Below, in pieces: positions 1 to 5,776 of a stretch of DNA of 7,164 nucleotides; position 1 is the stretch's first letter; every line of letters begins with the position of its first letter. The notes under the pieces are model-generated. The model did not search any database. It saw only the letters and a program-made list of their open reading frames with translations, and was not told the DNA's origin. Origin of the DNA: Candidatus Zixiibacteriota bacterium. GTDB taxonomy: Bacteria > Zixibacteria > MSB-5A5 > JAUVRN01. Location of the stretch: positions 1 to 7,164 of the forward strand of contig JAUVRN010000095.1 in the NCBI GenBank assembly GCA_030597645.1. Direction: 5' to 3'. The position numbers and the translations under genes are program-made.

Positions 1-20
1 ATAGAGAGGACGGGACCGTC

Positions 21-746
21 ATGAACGGGACTCTTCAGTCCATCACTCTGGCCAAGCTCGCCATCGGCTTCGTCCCGGCCCTGGCCGTGGTCTGGATCAT
101 GTTCCGCTGGTCCAACGAGGGAAAGACAGGGCTGTACGCCATGGCGCGCATGGCGCTGCAGCTTGTCATGGTCGGCTACGTACTGACCTTCATCTTCGAG
201 GCAGATCGTGTAGGTATCGTACTGGCGGTGCTTTCGGTCATGCTCGTGGCGGCGGGATGGATCGCTTTGCGACCGATCAAGCAACGGCGTCGCCGCCTGC
301 TTCCGAAGGTCCTCATATCCCTTGCCTTCGGAAGCAGCATCACGCTGGTCTTCGTGACACAGGGTGTACTGTCACTGGATCCCTGGTTCTGGCCGCGGTA
401 CCTCGTACCCCTCTCAGGCATGGCCCTGGCCAACGCAATGAACGCCGTGAGCCTGGCCGCCGAGCGGTACGAGACCGAGATGAGCCGCAACGTTTCGTTC
501 CGGGAGGCCCGGGGCACCGCGTTGCGGACGTCGCTGATCCCGCTGATCAATTCGCTCCTGGCAGCAGGGCTGGTCTCCTTTCCCGGCATGATGACCGGAC
601 AGATTCTCTCGGGTGTTTCGCCGCTTCTGGCCGCGCGGTATCAGATCGTGGTCATGTGCATGGTCTTTAGCTCCGCGGGACTGGCCGTGGCCTGCTACCT
701 GTGGCTCATGGGTCGGTCCGCCGTGCCCCAGACCGCAGACGTGTGA
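21..746 (+). CDS. fetB: FetB/YbbM-family (UPF0014) ABC transporter permease
   Basis: A 241-residue polytopic inner-membrane protein with about seven hydrophobic segments (near residues 8-28, 43-59, 64-83, 97-117, 127-146, 172-192 and 205-230). Diagnostic family motifs are visible: ALQLVMVGYVLTFIF (45-59), PLSGMALANAMNAVSLA (130-146) and LVSFPGMMTGQILSGVSP (184-201), followed by ARYQIVVM (205-212). The length is slightly short of the usual roughly 260 residues because the cytoplasmic loop around 147-166 is compact. In E. coli, FetB pairs with the ATPase FetA and is linked to iron export and oxidative-stress resistance; the substrate here is not proven. The start is supported by GAGAGGA at 4-10, ten bases before ATG. 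A FetA-type ATPase is expected immediately upstream, outside the window. The stop TGA is followed at once by TAG, and the next possible start is 10 bp on, so cotranscription with the following genes is likely. Confidence 0.9.
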   Translation: MNGTLQSITLAKLAIGFVPALAVVWIMFRWSNEGKTGLYAMARMALQLVMVGYVLTFIFEADRVGIVLAVLSVMLVAAGWIALRPIKQRRRRLLPKVLISLAFGSSITLVFVTQGVLSLDPWFWPRYLVPLSGMALANAMNAVSLAAERYETEMSRNVSFREARGTALRTSLIPLINSLLAAGLVSFPGMMTGQILSGVSPLLAARYQIVVMCMVFSSAGLAVACYLWLMGRSAVPQTADV

Positions 747-756
747 TAGGGGGACG

Positions 757-852
757 ATGATGAATCGCGATCGGACTATGTTGAAACACGATTCGACACG
801 GTGTGTAATCGTGCTGTTGCTGCTTTGCCAGCCGGCCATGGCCGAGGACTGA
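757..852 (+). CDS. Possible 31-residue signal-peptide-like small protein or leader peptide
   Basis: A short ORF with a strong ribosome binding site (AGGGGGA at 748-754) just ahead of a double ATG at 757 and 760. The product has a charged N-terminus (MMNRDRTMLKHDSTRC), a hydrophobic core CVIVLLLLC and then QPAMAED, which ends the protein. This is a textbook signal peptide with an A-M-A signal peptidase I site and only two residues after it. It lies between fetB (10 bp upstream) and the TPR gene (6 bp downstream), and its last codons contain the GAGGA (844-848) that serves as the ribosome binding site of the TPR gene. It could be a translational-coupling leader, a small membrane peptide, or the remnant of a gene that lost its mature part. 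I do not recognise a family, and it may not be a real gene. Confidence 0.4.
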   Translation: MMNRDRTMLKHDSTRCVIVLLLLCQPAMAED

Positions 853-858
853 GCACGT

Positions 859-1836
859 ATGAACAAAGCCCTCTGGAAGTCTGCCGTGTCGGCGACTGTC
901 CTCGTGATAGCTGCATCACTGATGACTCTGTGCACCGTCCAGTGCACGGGGGATCGAGATGGAGCGGGCCAGGAAGCGTCCACACCGGAGGGGATGACGC
1001 AGCTCGCGAACATCGCCTATGCCAACGCCGAGTACAAGAAAGCTGAGCGCCTTTACCGCAACGCGCTGGAGAAACAGATCGAGCAGAATGGAGAAGTGCA
1101 CCCTTCTGTCGTGGAGAGCCTGAACAAACTGGGTCTGGCGCTGCAGGCGTTGGATAGCCTCGAGGAGGCGGAAGCGTGTTACAAGCGCAACCTCGAGCTT
1201 TGCAGGCAACTCTATGGTGAAGACCAGCACTCGGCCGACGGAAACAGTTTCCTGGGCAGCATCAACGTGCAGCTCGACCTGTATCATCGCGCCGAGGCGT
1301 ACTTCCAGGAGGCATTGCGCCTTCGTCGCACCGGATTTCCCGACGATCACGAGTTGATCTGCTCCGATCTGACTAACCTCGGCGATGCCCTTCTCTGGCA
1401 GAAGAAATACGCGGCGGCAGATTCGGCGTACGGTCAGGCGCTGGCGATCTCTCGGGCTGTCCTTCCCGGCGATCGTCAGAACAAGGCCGCAGCACTACTC
1501 GGAAAAGGCCAATCGCTCGTGTACATGGGGGACGCAAGTCAGGCGGAGCCGCTCATACGCGAGGGATTGACGATTCGTGAGGAGCATCTGCCTGACGACT
1601 GGCACACGTACGACGCCCGCAGCCACCTCGGGCTCTGCCTCACGCACCTTGGTCGCTATCGGGAGGCCGAAGAACTGCTTGCAAAGACGTATGCAGTACT
1701 CACCGAAGAACGCGGCCCAAGGGACCGTCACACGCGCAGAACCGCCAGACGTCTTGCAGATCTCTATGAGGCGTGGGGCAAGCCGGAGCTGTATGCGCAC
1801 TACAGTGCGCTGGCCGGCGATCGCCGCGTGCGGTAG
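859..1836 (+). CDS. Secreted or membrane-anchored tetratricopeptide repeat protein (kinesin light chain-like TPRs)
   Basis: A 325-residue protein. Residues 1-29 form a hydrophobic signal peptide or anchor (SATVLVIAASLMTLC). There are cysteines at 25 and 29, but neither sits in a good lipobox, so lipidation is doubtful. From about residue 45 to the C-terminus there are six to seven TPR units spaced 42 residues apart, starting near 45, 84, 126, 168, 210, 252 and 294, with the usual small and aromatic positions (for example ANAEYKKAERLYRNAL, DSLEEAEACYKRNLEL, GRYREAEELLAKTYAVL). The 42-residue spacing and the acidic-HP/DH linkers (GEVHPSVVESLNKLG) resemble the TPR_12/kinesin light chain subtype. 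The terminal part (TARRLADLYEAWGKPE) resembles the tails of TPR-bearing Ser/Thr kinases, but no kinase domain is present. TPRs are protein-binding scaffolds; the partner is unknown. The ribosome binding site is GAGGA at 844-848, ten bases before ATG. The stop is TAG. Confidence 0.85.
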   Translation: MNKALWKSAVSATVLVIAASLMTLCTVQCTGDRDGAGQEASTPEGMTQLANIAYANAEYKKAERLYRNALEKQIEQNGEVHPSVVESLNKLGLALQALDSLEEAEACYKRNLELCRQLYGEDQHSADGNSFLGSINVQLDLYHRAEAYFQEALRLRRTGFPDDHELICSDLTNLGDALLWQKKYAAADSAYGQALAISRAVLPGDRQNKAAALLGKGQSLVYMGDASQAEPLIREGLTIREEHLPDDWHTYDARSHLGLCLTHLGRYREAEELLAKTYAVLTEERGPRDRHTRRTARRLADLYEAWGKPELYAHYSALAGDRRVR

Positions 1837-1857
1837 CCCCCGACGACGGACCTGGAA

Positions 1858-2754
1858 TCAGTGAAGTAGATGCTCGAGCGACGACTTGCGATCCGGGTAC
1901 GCGAACTCGAATCCTCCCTGCAGTAGCCGCGCGGGCTGAGCGCGGACACTACTCAGCAGCGCCTCATCCGCCATGTCCCGGAAGATCAGCCGCAACGCAA
2001 AAGCGGGAACGTGCATAAACGCCGGCCTGTGAAGTACACCCGCCAGCACCCGTGTCATCGCTGCGTTGGTAATCGGCTCGGGTGCCACGGCATTCACCGG
2101 TCCCGAGATCTCTTCGGAGATCAGCACGTGTTCTATCGCGCGCGTCAGGTCGTCGATGTCGATCCAGGATACCCACTGCCGGCCGTGGCCCTGACGGCCA
2201 CCCATTCCCATACGGAATACCAGAAGCAATCGCGACAGGGGCAGACCGCGCGGCGACATGACGATACCGAATCGCGCGTGGACCACGCGTACGCCTGAGC
2301 CCACCAGGGGGATGTATGCCGCTTCCCACTCACGACAGAGATCGGCGAGGAAACCCGATCCCGCCTCCTCTTGCTCGTCGAGCACGTCTTCTCCCCGGTT
2401 GCCGTAGAACCCCACCGCGGATGCGGAGACGAACACGGAAGGTGGATTCGGACGAGCAGCCAGGTATTCAGCCAGCTTCCTCGTGGACTCGACCCGGCTG
2501 TCCCGGAGGAGACGCTTGCGGGCCTGTGTCCACAGACGCGCACCGATGTTGGCACCCGCCAGGTGTACGATGGCATCCGCACCGGCCAGGGCGTCCGCAT
2601 CGACCTGACCGGTGGAGGGATCCCACCACGGTTGTCCATCACATCCCGCGGTCCCCCTGCGGCAGAGCCTCAGCACCTCGTGGCCCTGTTGCCTCAGATA
2701 CTAACCGAGCGCGGTGCCGACCAGCCCCGATCCACCTGTAATGAGTGTCTTCAT
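1858..2754 (-). CDS. TIGR01777/YfcH-type SDR oxidoreductase, interrupted by an in-frame amber codon at codon 18
   Basis: Read from ATG at 2754 this is a 298-codon gene, the normal family length (about 290-300). It has AAGGAA (2761-2766) six bases upstream of ATG and begins MKTLITGGSGLVGTALG, with the GxxGxxG dinucleotide-binding loop at residues 7-13. Codon 18 is TAG (2701-2703). The frame then resumes without any indel as YLRQQGHEVLRLCRRG and continues through VHLAGANI, SASAVGFYGNRGEDVLDE, LCREWEAA, the RFGIVMSPRG segment and SWIDIDDL, to a C-terminal DUF1731-like end (SSVRAQPARLLQGGFEFAYP). The family is extended/atypical SDR (NAD(P)-dependent epimerase-like); its substrate is unknown. A restart at GTG 2676 would give 272 residues but would lose the first beta strand and glycine loop, so it would be unlikely to bind cofactor. 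The gene is therefore a recent pseudogene, a sequencing error, or is read through. It ends with TGA 21 bp from the convergent TPR gene. Confidence 0.85.
2701..2703 (-). other. In-frame amber (TAG) codon inside the SDR gene
   Basis: The plus-strand bases CTA read as TAG on the minus strand, in frame with both the ATG at 2754 and the 272-codon open frame downstream. In family members this position lies in the first helix after the glycine-rich loop (pattern GxxLxxxLxxxGHEV) and is variable, so one base change from, for example, CAG (Gln) would explain it. No compensating frameshift is needed. Confidence 0.9.
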
Positions 2755-2760
2755 TGTGCT

Positions 2761-2766
2761 TTCCTT
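2761..2766 (-). promoter_or_regulatory. Ribosome binding site of the SDR gene
   Basis: AAGGAA on the minus strand, six bases (AGCACA) before the ATG ending at 2754. It matters because it shows that the natural start is upstream of the in-frame amber codon, not at GTG 2676. Confidence 0.7.
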
Positions 2767-2829
2767 GGCAGGGTGCAGCCGTTACACCGCTTGCAGCTGC
2801 TCGCCCTGGTCACCATTCTTGAAACCAGT

Positions 2830-2842
2830 GTATAGGATATAC
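2830..2842. repeat. 13-bp inverted repeat GTATA-GGA-TATAC in the divergent promoter region
   Basis: Perfect 5-bp arms around a 3-bp centre, located between the divergent SDR and arsC genes. It overlaps the candidate minus-strand -10 element and an AT-rich stretch (TATAGG, 2831-2836) that could act as a weak -10 for arsC, with TGGTCA (2807-2812) as -35 at 18 bp. This would be a suitable position for an operator, but no ArsR-type site is recognisable with confidence. Confidence 0.35.
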
Positions 2843-2864
2843 GTACTGCCCTATTAGGCAGCAA
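2836..2864 (-). promoter_or_regulatory. Candidate sigma70-type promoter for the SDR gene
   Basis: On the minus strand TTGCTG (2859-2864) is followed after exactly 17 bases by TATATC (2836-2841). That is three and four matches to the consensus hexamers, respectively. It would start transcription near 2829 and leave a leader of about 75 bases. Found by eye; weak matches of this kind arise by chance. Confidence 0.3.
2846..2861. repeat. Inverted repeat CTGCC-N6-GGCAG upstream of arsC
   Basis: Five-base-pair GC-rich arms with a six-base loop (CTATTA), ending 11 bases before the arsC Shine-Dalgarno (GGAGAG at 2873-2878). It could be a repressor site or a small hairpin in the arsC leader. The right arm overlaps the candidate -35 of the minus-strand promoter. 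Confidence 0.4.
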
Positions 2865-2885
2865 AACCAATCGGAGAGATACACC

Positions 2886-3341
2886 ATGGCAACCCGGATC
2901 CTGTTTCTGTGCACCGGCAATTCCTGCCGCAGTCAAATGGCCGAGGGCTGGGCGCGCGCGCTGCTCAGGGATTCCGTGGAGGCGTATTCGGCCGGGACGA
3001 CTCCCAAAAGCCTCGATCCACGCGCCATCGCCGTGATGGCCGAAGCCGGTGTGGATATTTCGGAGCAGGAGTCCAAGGCGCTTGACTCACTTTCTGAGAT
3101 CTCGTTCGACATCGTCCTTACCGTTTGCGCGGATGCGGACCGCAACTGCCCGATCTTCTCGGGCAACACACGCAAGCTCCACCGCGCATTCGATGACCCG
3201 CCTCGCCTGGCCGATTCGGCTGCAGATGAGGAGGAGGCGCTATCGCACTATCGCCGGGTACGCGACGAGATCCGCGCTTTCGTGTCGTCTCTCCCCGACT
3301 TGCTGAACCAGACGATGAGCACGGAACAAGATAACCGCTGA
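2886..3341 (+). CDS. arsC: Arsenate reductase, thioredoxin-coupled (low-molecular-weight phosphatase fold)
   Basis: A 151-residue cytoplasmic enzyme that reduces arsenate to arsenite, with electrons passed along three cysteines to thioredoxin. The phosphatase P-loop CTGNSCRSQMAEG starts at Cys9 (Cys9, Ser13, Arg15, Ser16). The resolving pair lies in VCADADRNCP (Cys81 and Cys88), matching Cys82/Cys89 of the S. aureus pI258 enzyme, and the general-acid loop FDDPP gives Asp104-Pro105. All catalytic residues are therefore present, which separates it from plain protein-tyrosine phosphatases of the same fold and from glutaredoxin-coupled ArsC. The start is supported by GGAGAG at 2873-2878, seven bases before ATG. 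The final dozen residues (TMSTEQDNR end) extend slightly past the usual end. No arsR, ACR3 or arsB is in the window; it appears to be transcribed alone, divergently from the SDR gene. Confidence 0.93.
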   Translation: MATRILFLCTGNSCRSQMAEGWARALLRDSVEAYSAGTTPKSLDPRAIAVMAEAGVDISEQESKALDSLSEISFDIVLTVCADADRNCPIFSGNTRKLHRAFDDPPRLADSAADEEEALSHYRRVRDEIRAFVSSLPDLLNQTMSTEQDNR

Positions 3342-3356
3342 CACACAAGAAGAGCG

Positions 3357-3371
3357 CGGCCGAAGAGGCCG
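3357..3371 (+). terminator. Small GC hairpin after arsC, possible weak terminator
   Basis: CGGCC-GAAGA-GGCCG, a 5-bp stem with a 5-base loop, 15 bases after the arsC stop. No T tract follows, so intrinsic termination here is uncertain. Confidence 0.25.
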
Positions 3372-3397
3372 GGCGGATAAGGCGTTTCAGCAACCAA

Positions 3398-3424
3398 AGG
3401 GGCCCCACATGTTGCGGGGCCCCT
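3398..3424 (-). terminator. Hairpin terminator between convergent arsC and the fibre operon
   Basis: Perfect 9-bp arms AGGGGCCCC and GGGGCCCCT with a 9-base loop (3407-3415), 23 bases beyond the stop of the fibre gene. On the minus strand the stem is followed by TTTGGTTG, a short T-rich run; on the plus strand no T-run follows. It therefore fits best as the terminator of the minus-strand operon and may also stop arsC transcripts by structure alone. Confidence 0.65.
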
Positions 3425-3447
3425 GGATCGCAGAATGACAAATAGAG

Positions 3448-5763
3448 TCAACGAATCGAAGACAGCTTCAATCCGTCCTCCTCACCCATCGAGAGAAGGC
3501 TCTCTTCGAGGACGGCAAGCCGGCCCTCCAGAATGCGGAGCATCCGATTCTGGCGGCTCAGCTGAGCTCTGGAGTTTTCGAGTTCGGCCGTTCGCTGATC
3601 CAGTTCTGCCAGCGAGGTTGCCAACGCCTGTACACCGGCCAGGGCTCCGCTCGCTAGGTCCAGCGATGTGACATGCCTGTCATCCTCCCCCAGTCCATAC
3701 AGCGCATAGAAGTCCTGGGCGGTGGGGCCCATGTGTTCGATGGATGGATCTTGCGTTTTGTAGCTCCAGCGCTGGACTTGCAACTCGAGTAGCTGCGCCA
3801 GCACTACGTGGGGATCAACCGGCCGCAGGTTGCGTTTGGCATTTCGATCCGACAACGTCTGCCAGATCGACGAACCCTTTGAGAGCCGGGCGCCGGCTGT
3901 CGTCCCCACGTCGGAAAGGAAGACGAATCCACCACTGGCCCGCGCCTTGAACTGATTGGCTATGTCGGAGCTGAGGGTGGTCTTGCTGTCATCGTTCCAT
4001 ACGAATGCGCCGTCGTGAGCCGCCGTGGCACTATTGCCCATCGCGACGGAGCGATCGCCCGTGGCGTTGTTGTTTGCACCCGCAGCGAATGCGTCGGCGC
4101 CATTGATCGTAAGCGAGCTTCCGAAAGCCGCTTTGGGGCCGGAGATCCCCGCGGCTGTCAGGATCACTCCGATATTGCCAGCGGCATCGTAGACGTTGAC
4201 TGAACCCGGCAAGAGCTGCGTGTGAAAGTCCGTAGCCGCATCTCTGATCTCGATCATCGTCTCCGACAGCGTGACGCGGGGGTTATCCGCTGCGTCGCGA
4301 AGCGCCACGCCGGGCGTCACGGGTCCCGGCGGCAGGATGTTCAACGCCGGAACGATCATGTTCATGTTACCCTGGCTGAAGTTGGCACAGAGCCCCCAGC
4401 TCGGTGGTCCGGGAGGGCCCGGGAGCAGGAACTGCAGGCAGACGCTTTCGGTGTCGGCGTCGATGCCGAACACGTCACGGTCCCCGGCGAAAAACCGGAG
4501 CCAGGGTCCATTGTCGTCGGCCGCCATTTCAATCTTGGCGTTGAGTGGAGAACCACCCAGGAGGCTTACTTTGCCGCCCTGGCCGTCGGCCGTCAGTTCC
4601 GCCTTAGTACTCAACGGAGAAGAGCCGATGAGACTGACCCTCCCGCCACTGGGATCTGCCACGAGATCGATCTGGGGGCTGAGTGGGGAGTCGCCGATGA
4701 GACTGATGCTGCCGCCCGAATTGTCGGAACTGATTTCAACGAATGGCACGGATGCACCTCCGGCTGCCCACGAACCAGGAAGATCTCTGCCCGCGACCGA
4801 AGCCACACCGCCCAGAGGCGGGAAGAGACTGATGTCCCCTCCGGTCTCGTCCGCGGACAGAGTCATCACGGCGTCGAGAATGGTCGTGGCGTCAAGCGCA
4901 TCACCAAAGGCAATCTGGGATTTGTCCGCATCCGTAATGAGGACGAGATCCATCTTGGACGGACTGGGACGTGGATCGGCCAGCAGCACTCCGCCCGCGG
5001 TGCCGTCGGCATGGACAGTCACCATACCCGTACCTACCATTGCGGCGTCGGCACCCATGGCACCATCCCGCATCGAAGTACCCACCACCGGAAGAACATC
5101 GGCAAAGAAGGTCATGCTCGCGCCCGATGCGTCGGCGTCGATCTGGACGGCAGGCAGCTGAGCCACTCCAGGTGCCGCGACGCGTGCCCGACTCCGAACG
5201 GCGTTGGACACCATCTCAATCGGGATTTCCGAGCCCGATTCCTTCTGCAGGCGAATAGACGCTTCATCCAGCCCCGGTTCGCACACGATGACGATCAGGA
5301 AATCGTTACCGGCACCTTGGAATTGGGCTTCACCGGCATCGGTTCTGACAAAATCTCCGTCCAGGCGGGCGGCCGTAAGCGCCAGAGGAGAACTACCGAT
5401 GAACATGCGCGGTGATATGGGCGGATCCGACTCGATCTTGATCTGCAGATAGGTCTGCACGTCATTGCCCACACCGCCGAAGAACACGTCCAAACCGATG
5501 GGATTCGTGCTCCCGAGGTACACGCTAAAATTTCCCTGCTTCGCGGAGACCACCTGCGCTTCGCTCCAGAGCTGAGTGCCTCCAATCGGGGCATCCCAGA
5601 CGGTGAATACGAGCATGTAATCACCGTTGGAAACAGGATCGCCCGCCGCATCGGTAAGCCGCCCCTGCATGGGCACCGTACCGACTAATCCGGCGTGAAC
5701 CGTCACGCTCAGTGCCACGATCGATAGCAACGCCAACCCGGTTCGATAGATAGGATTCCGCAT
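3448..5763 (-). CDS. Secreted fibre-like protein with C-terminal peptidase S74 intramolecular chaperone domain
   Basis: A 771-residue exported protein. A signal peptide occupies residues 1-24 (ALLSIVALSVTVHA, cleavage after VHA). Residues 27-131 form the N-terminal module common in such proteins (VPMQGRLTDAAGDPVSNGDY, then SDPPISPRMFIGSSPLALTA). Residues about 205-425 hold degenerate beta-rich repeats with AD-x-x-GG turns, including three 23-residue tandem copies. Short YadA-like motifs follow (ADAFAAGANNNATGDRSVAMG, 556-576), then GAFVWND...NQFKARASGG (585-612). Residues 637-713 are a peptidase S74 domain: LSDRNAKRNLRPVD, W-x-Y, HMGPTAQDFYALYGLG, LDLASGALAGVQAL. It has Ser638 and Lys643 in the S-D-x-x-x-K arrangement used for self-cleavage. 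A coiled coil (about 714-760) ends the protein. By family knowledge, S74 domains trimerise, guide folding of phage tailspikes or fibres, then cut themselves off before the Ser. The start has AGGAG (5770-5774) six bases before ATG. Function as a surface fibre or adhesin is inferred. Confidence 0.85.
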   Translation of the reverse strand: MRNPIYRTGLALLSIVALSVTVHAGLVGTVPMQGRLTDAAGDPVSNGDYMLVFTVWDAPIGGTQLWSEAQVVSAKQGNFSVYLGSTNPIGLDVFFGGVGNDVQTYLQIKIESDPPISPRMFIGSSPLALTAARLDGDFVRTDAGEAQFQGAGNDFLIVIVCEPGLDEASIRLQKESGSEIPIEMVSNAVRSRARVAAPGVAQLPAVQIDADASGASMTFFADVLPVVGTSMRDGAMGADAAMVGTGMVTVHADGTAGGVLLADPRPSPSKMDLVLITDADKSQIAFGDALDATTILDAVMTLSADETGGDISLFPPLGGVASVAGRDLPGSWAAGGASVPFVEISSDNSGGSISLIGDSPLSPQIDLVADPSGGRVSLIGSSPLSTKAELTADGQGGKVSLLGGSPLNAKIEMAADDNGPWLRFFAGDRDVFGIDADTESVCLQFLLPGPPGPPSWGLCANFSQGNMNMIVPALNILPPGPVTPGVALRDAADNPRVTLSETMIEIRDAATDFHTQLLPGSVNVYDAAGNIGVILTAAGISGPKAAFGSSLTINGADAFAAGANNNATGDRSVAMGNSATAAHDGAFVWNDDSKTTLSSDIANQFKARASGGFVFLSDVGTTAGARLSKGSSIWQTLSDRNAKRNLRPVDPHVVLAQLLELQVQRWSYKTQDPSIEHMGPTAQDFYALYGLGEDDRHVTSLDLASGALAGVQALATSLAELDQRTAELENSRAQLSRQNRMLRILEGRLAVLEESLLSMGEEDGLKLSSIR
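4519..4725 (-). repeat. Three tandem 69-bp (23-residue) repeats in the S74 fibre gene
   Basis: Residues 347-369, 370-392 and 393-415 align without gaps on the pattern D-x-x-G-G-[SRK]-[IV]-S-L-[IL]-G-x-S-P-L-x-x-[KQ]-x-[ED]-[LM]-x-A. A partial fourth copy begins at residue 416 (DDNGPWLRFFAG). Earlier ADGTAGG (252-258) and ADETGGDISLF (304-314) look like diverged members. Alternating hydrophobic residues suggest one beta-strand pair per copy. Confidence 0.8.
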
Positions 5764-5776
5764 GATGCACTCCTCA
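5764..5776 (-). promoter_or_regulatory. Stop codon embedded in the Shine-Dalgarno of the S74 gene
   Basis: On the minus strand the string TGAGGAGTGCATC precedes ATG. TGA (5774-5776) ends the YadA-repeat gene, and its A is the first base of AGGAG (5770-5774), the ribosome binding site of the S74 gene, at six bases spacing. Terminating ribosomes would sit on the next initiation site, so translational coupling is expected. Confidence 0.8.

Noticed and set aside
925..945. Lipoprotein signal in the TPR protein (Cys25 or Cys29)
   Set aside because: The residues before each cysteine (MTL and TVQ) do not match the lipobox consensus, which wants Gly, Ala or Ser just before Cys.
414..1013. Minus-strand 199-codon open frame across the permease/TPR junction
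   Set aside because: It spans two real genes in antisense and the intergenic region; no motif and no ribosome binding site seen.
1837..1857. Terminator between the convergent TPR and SDR genes
   Set aside because: The 21-bp gap shows no stable hairpin or T-run by eye.
1964..2642. Alternative minus-strand frames (121 and 165 codons) overlapping the SDR gene
   Set aside because: They are shadows; the SDR frame carries all family motifs from glycine loop to C-terminus.
2676..2754. Frameshift as explanation for the short SDR open frame
   Set aside because: The codons before and after TAG are in the same frame and align with the family without a gap, so it is a base substitution, not an indel. 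Selenocysteine is excluded because the codon is TAG rather than TGA.
4222..5415. Long (397-codon) plus-strand open frame opposite the S74 gene, plus a 296-codon one in another frame
   Set aside because: The minus-strand frame has a signal peptide, repeats and an S74 domain. The plus-strand frames give low-complexity, Arg/His- or Pro/Ser-rich translations with no family resemblance, as expected from GC-rich antisense.
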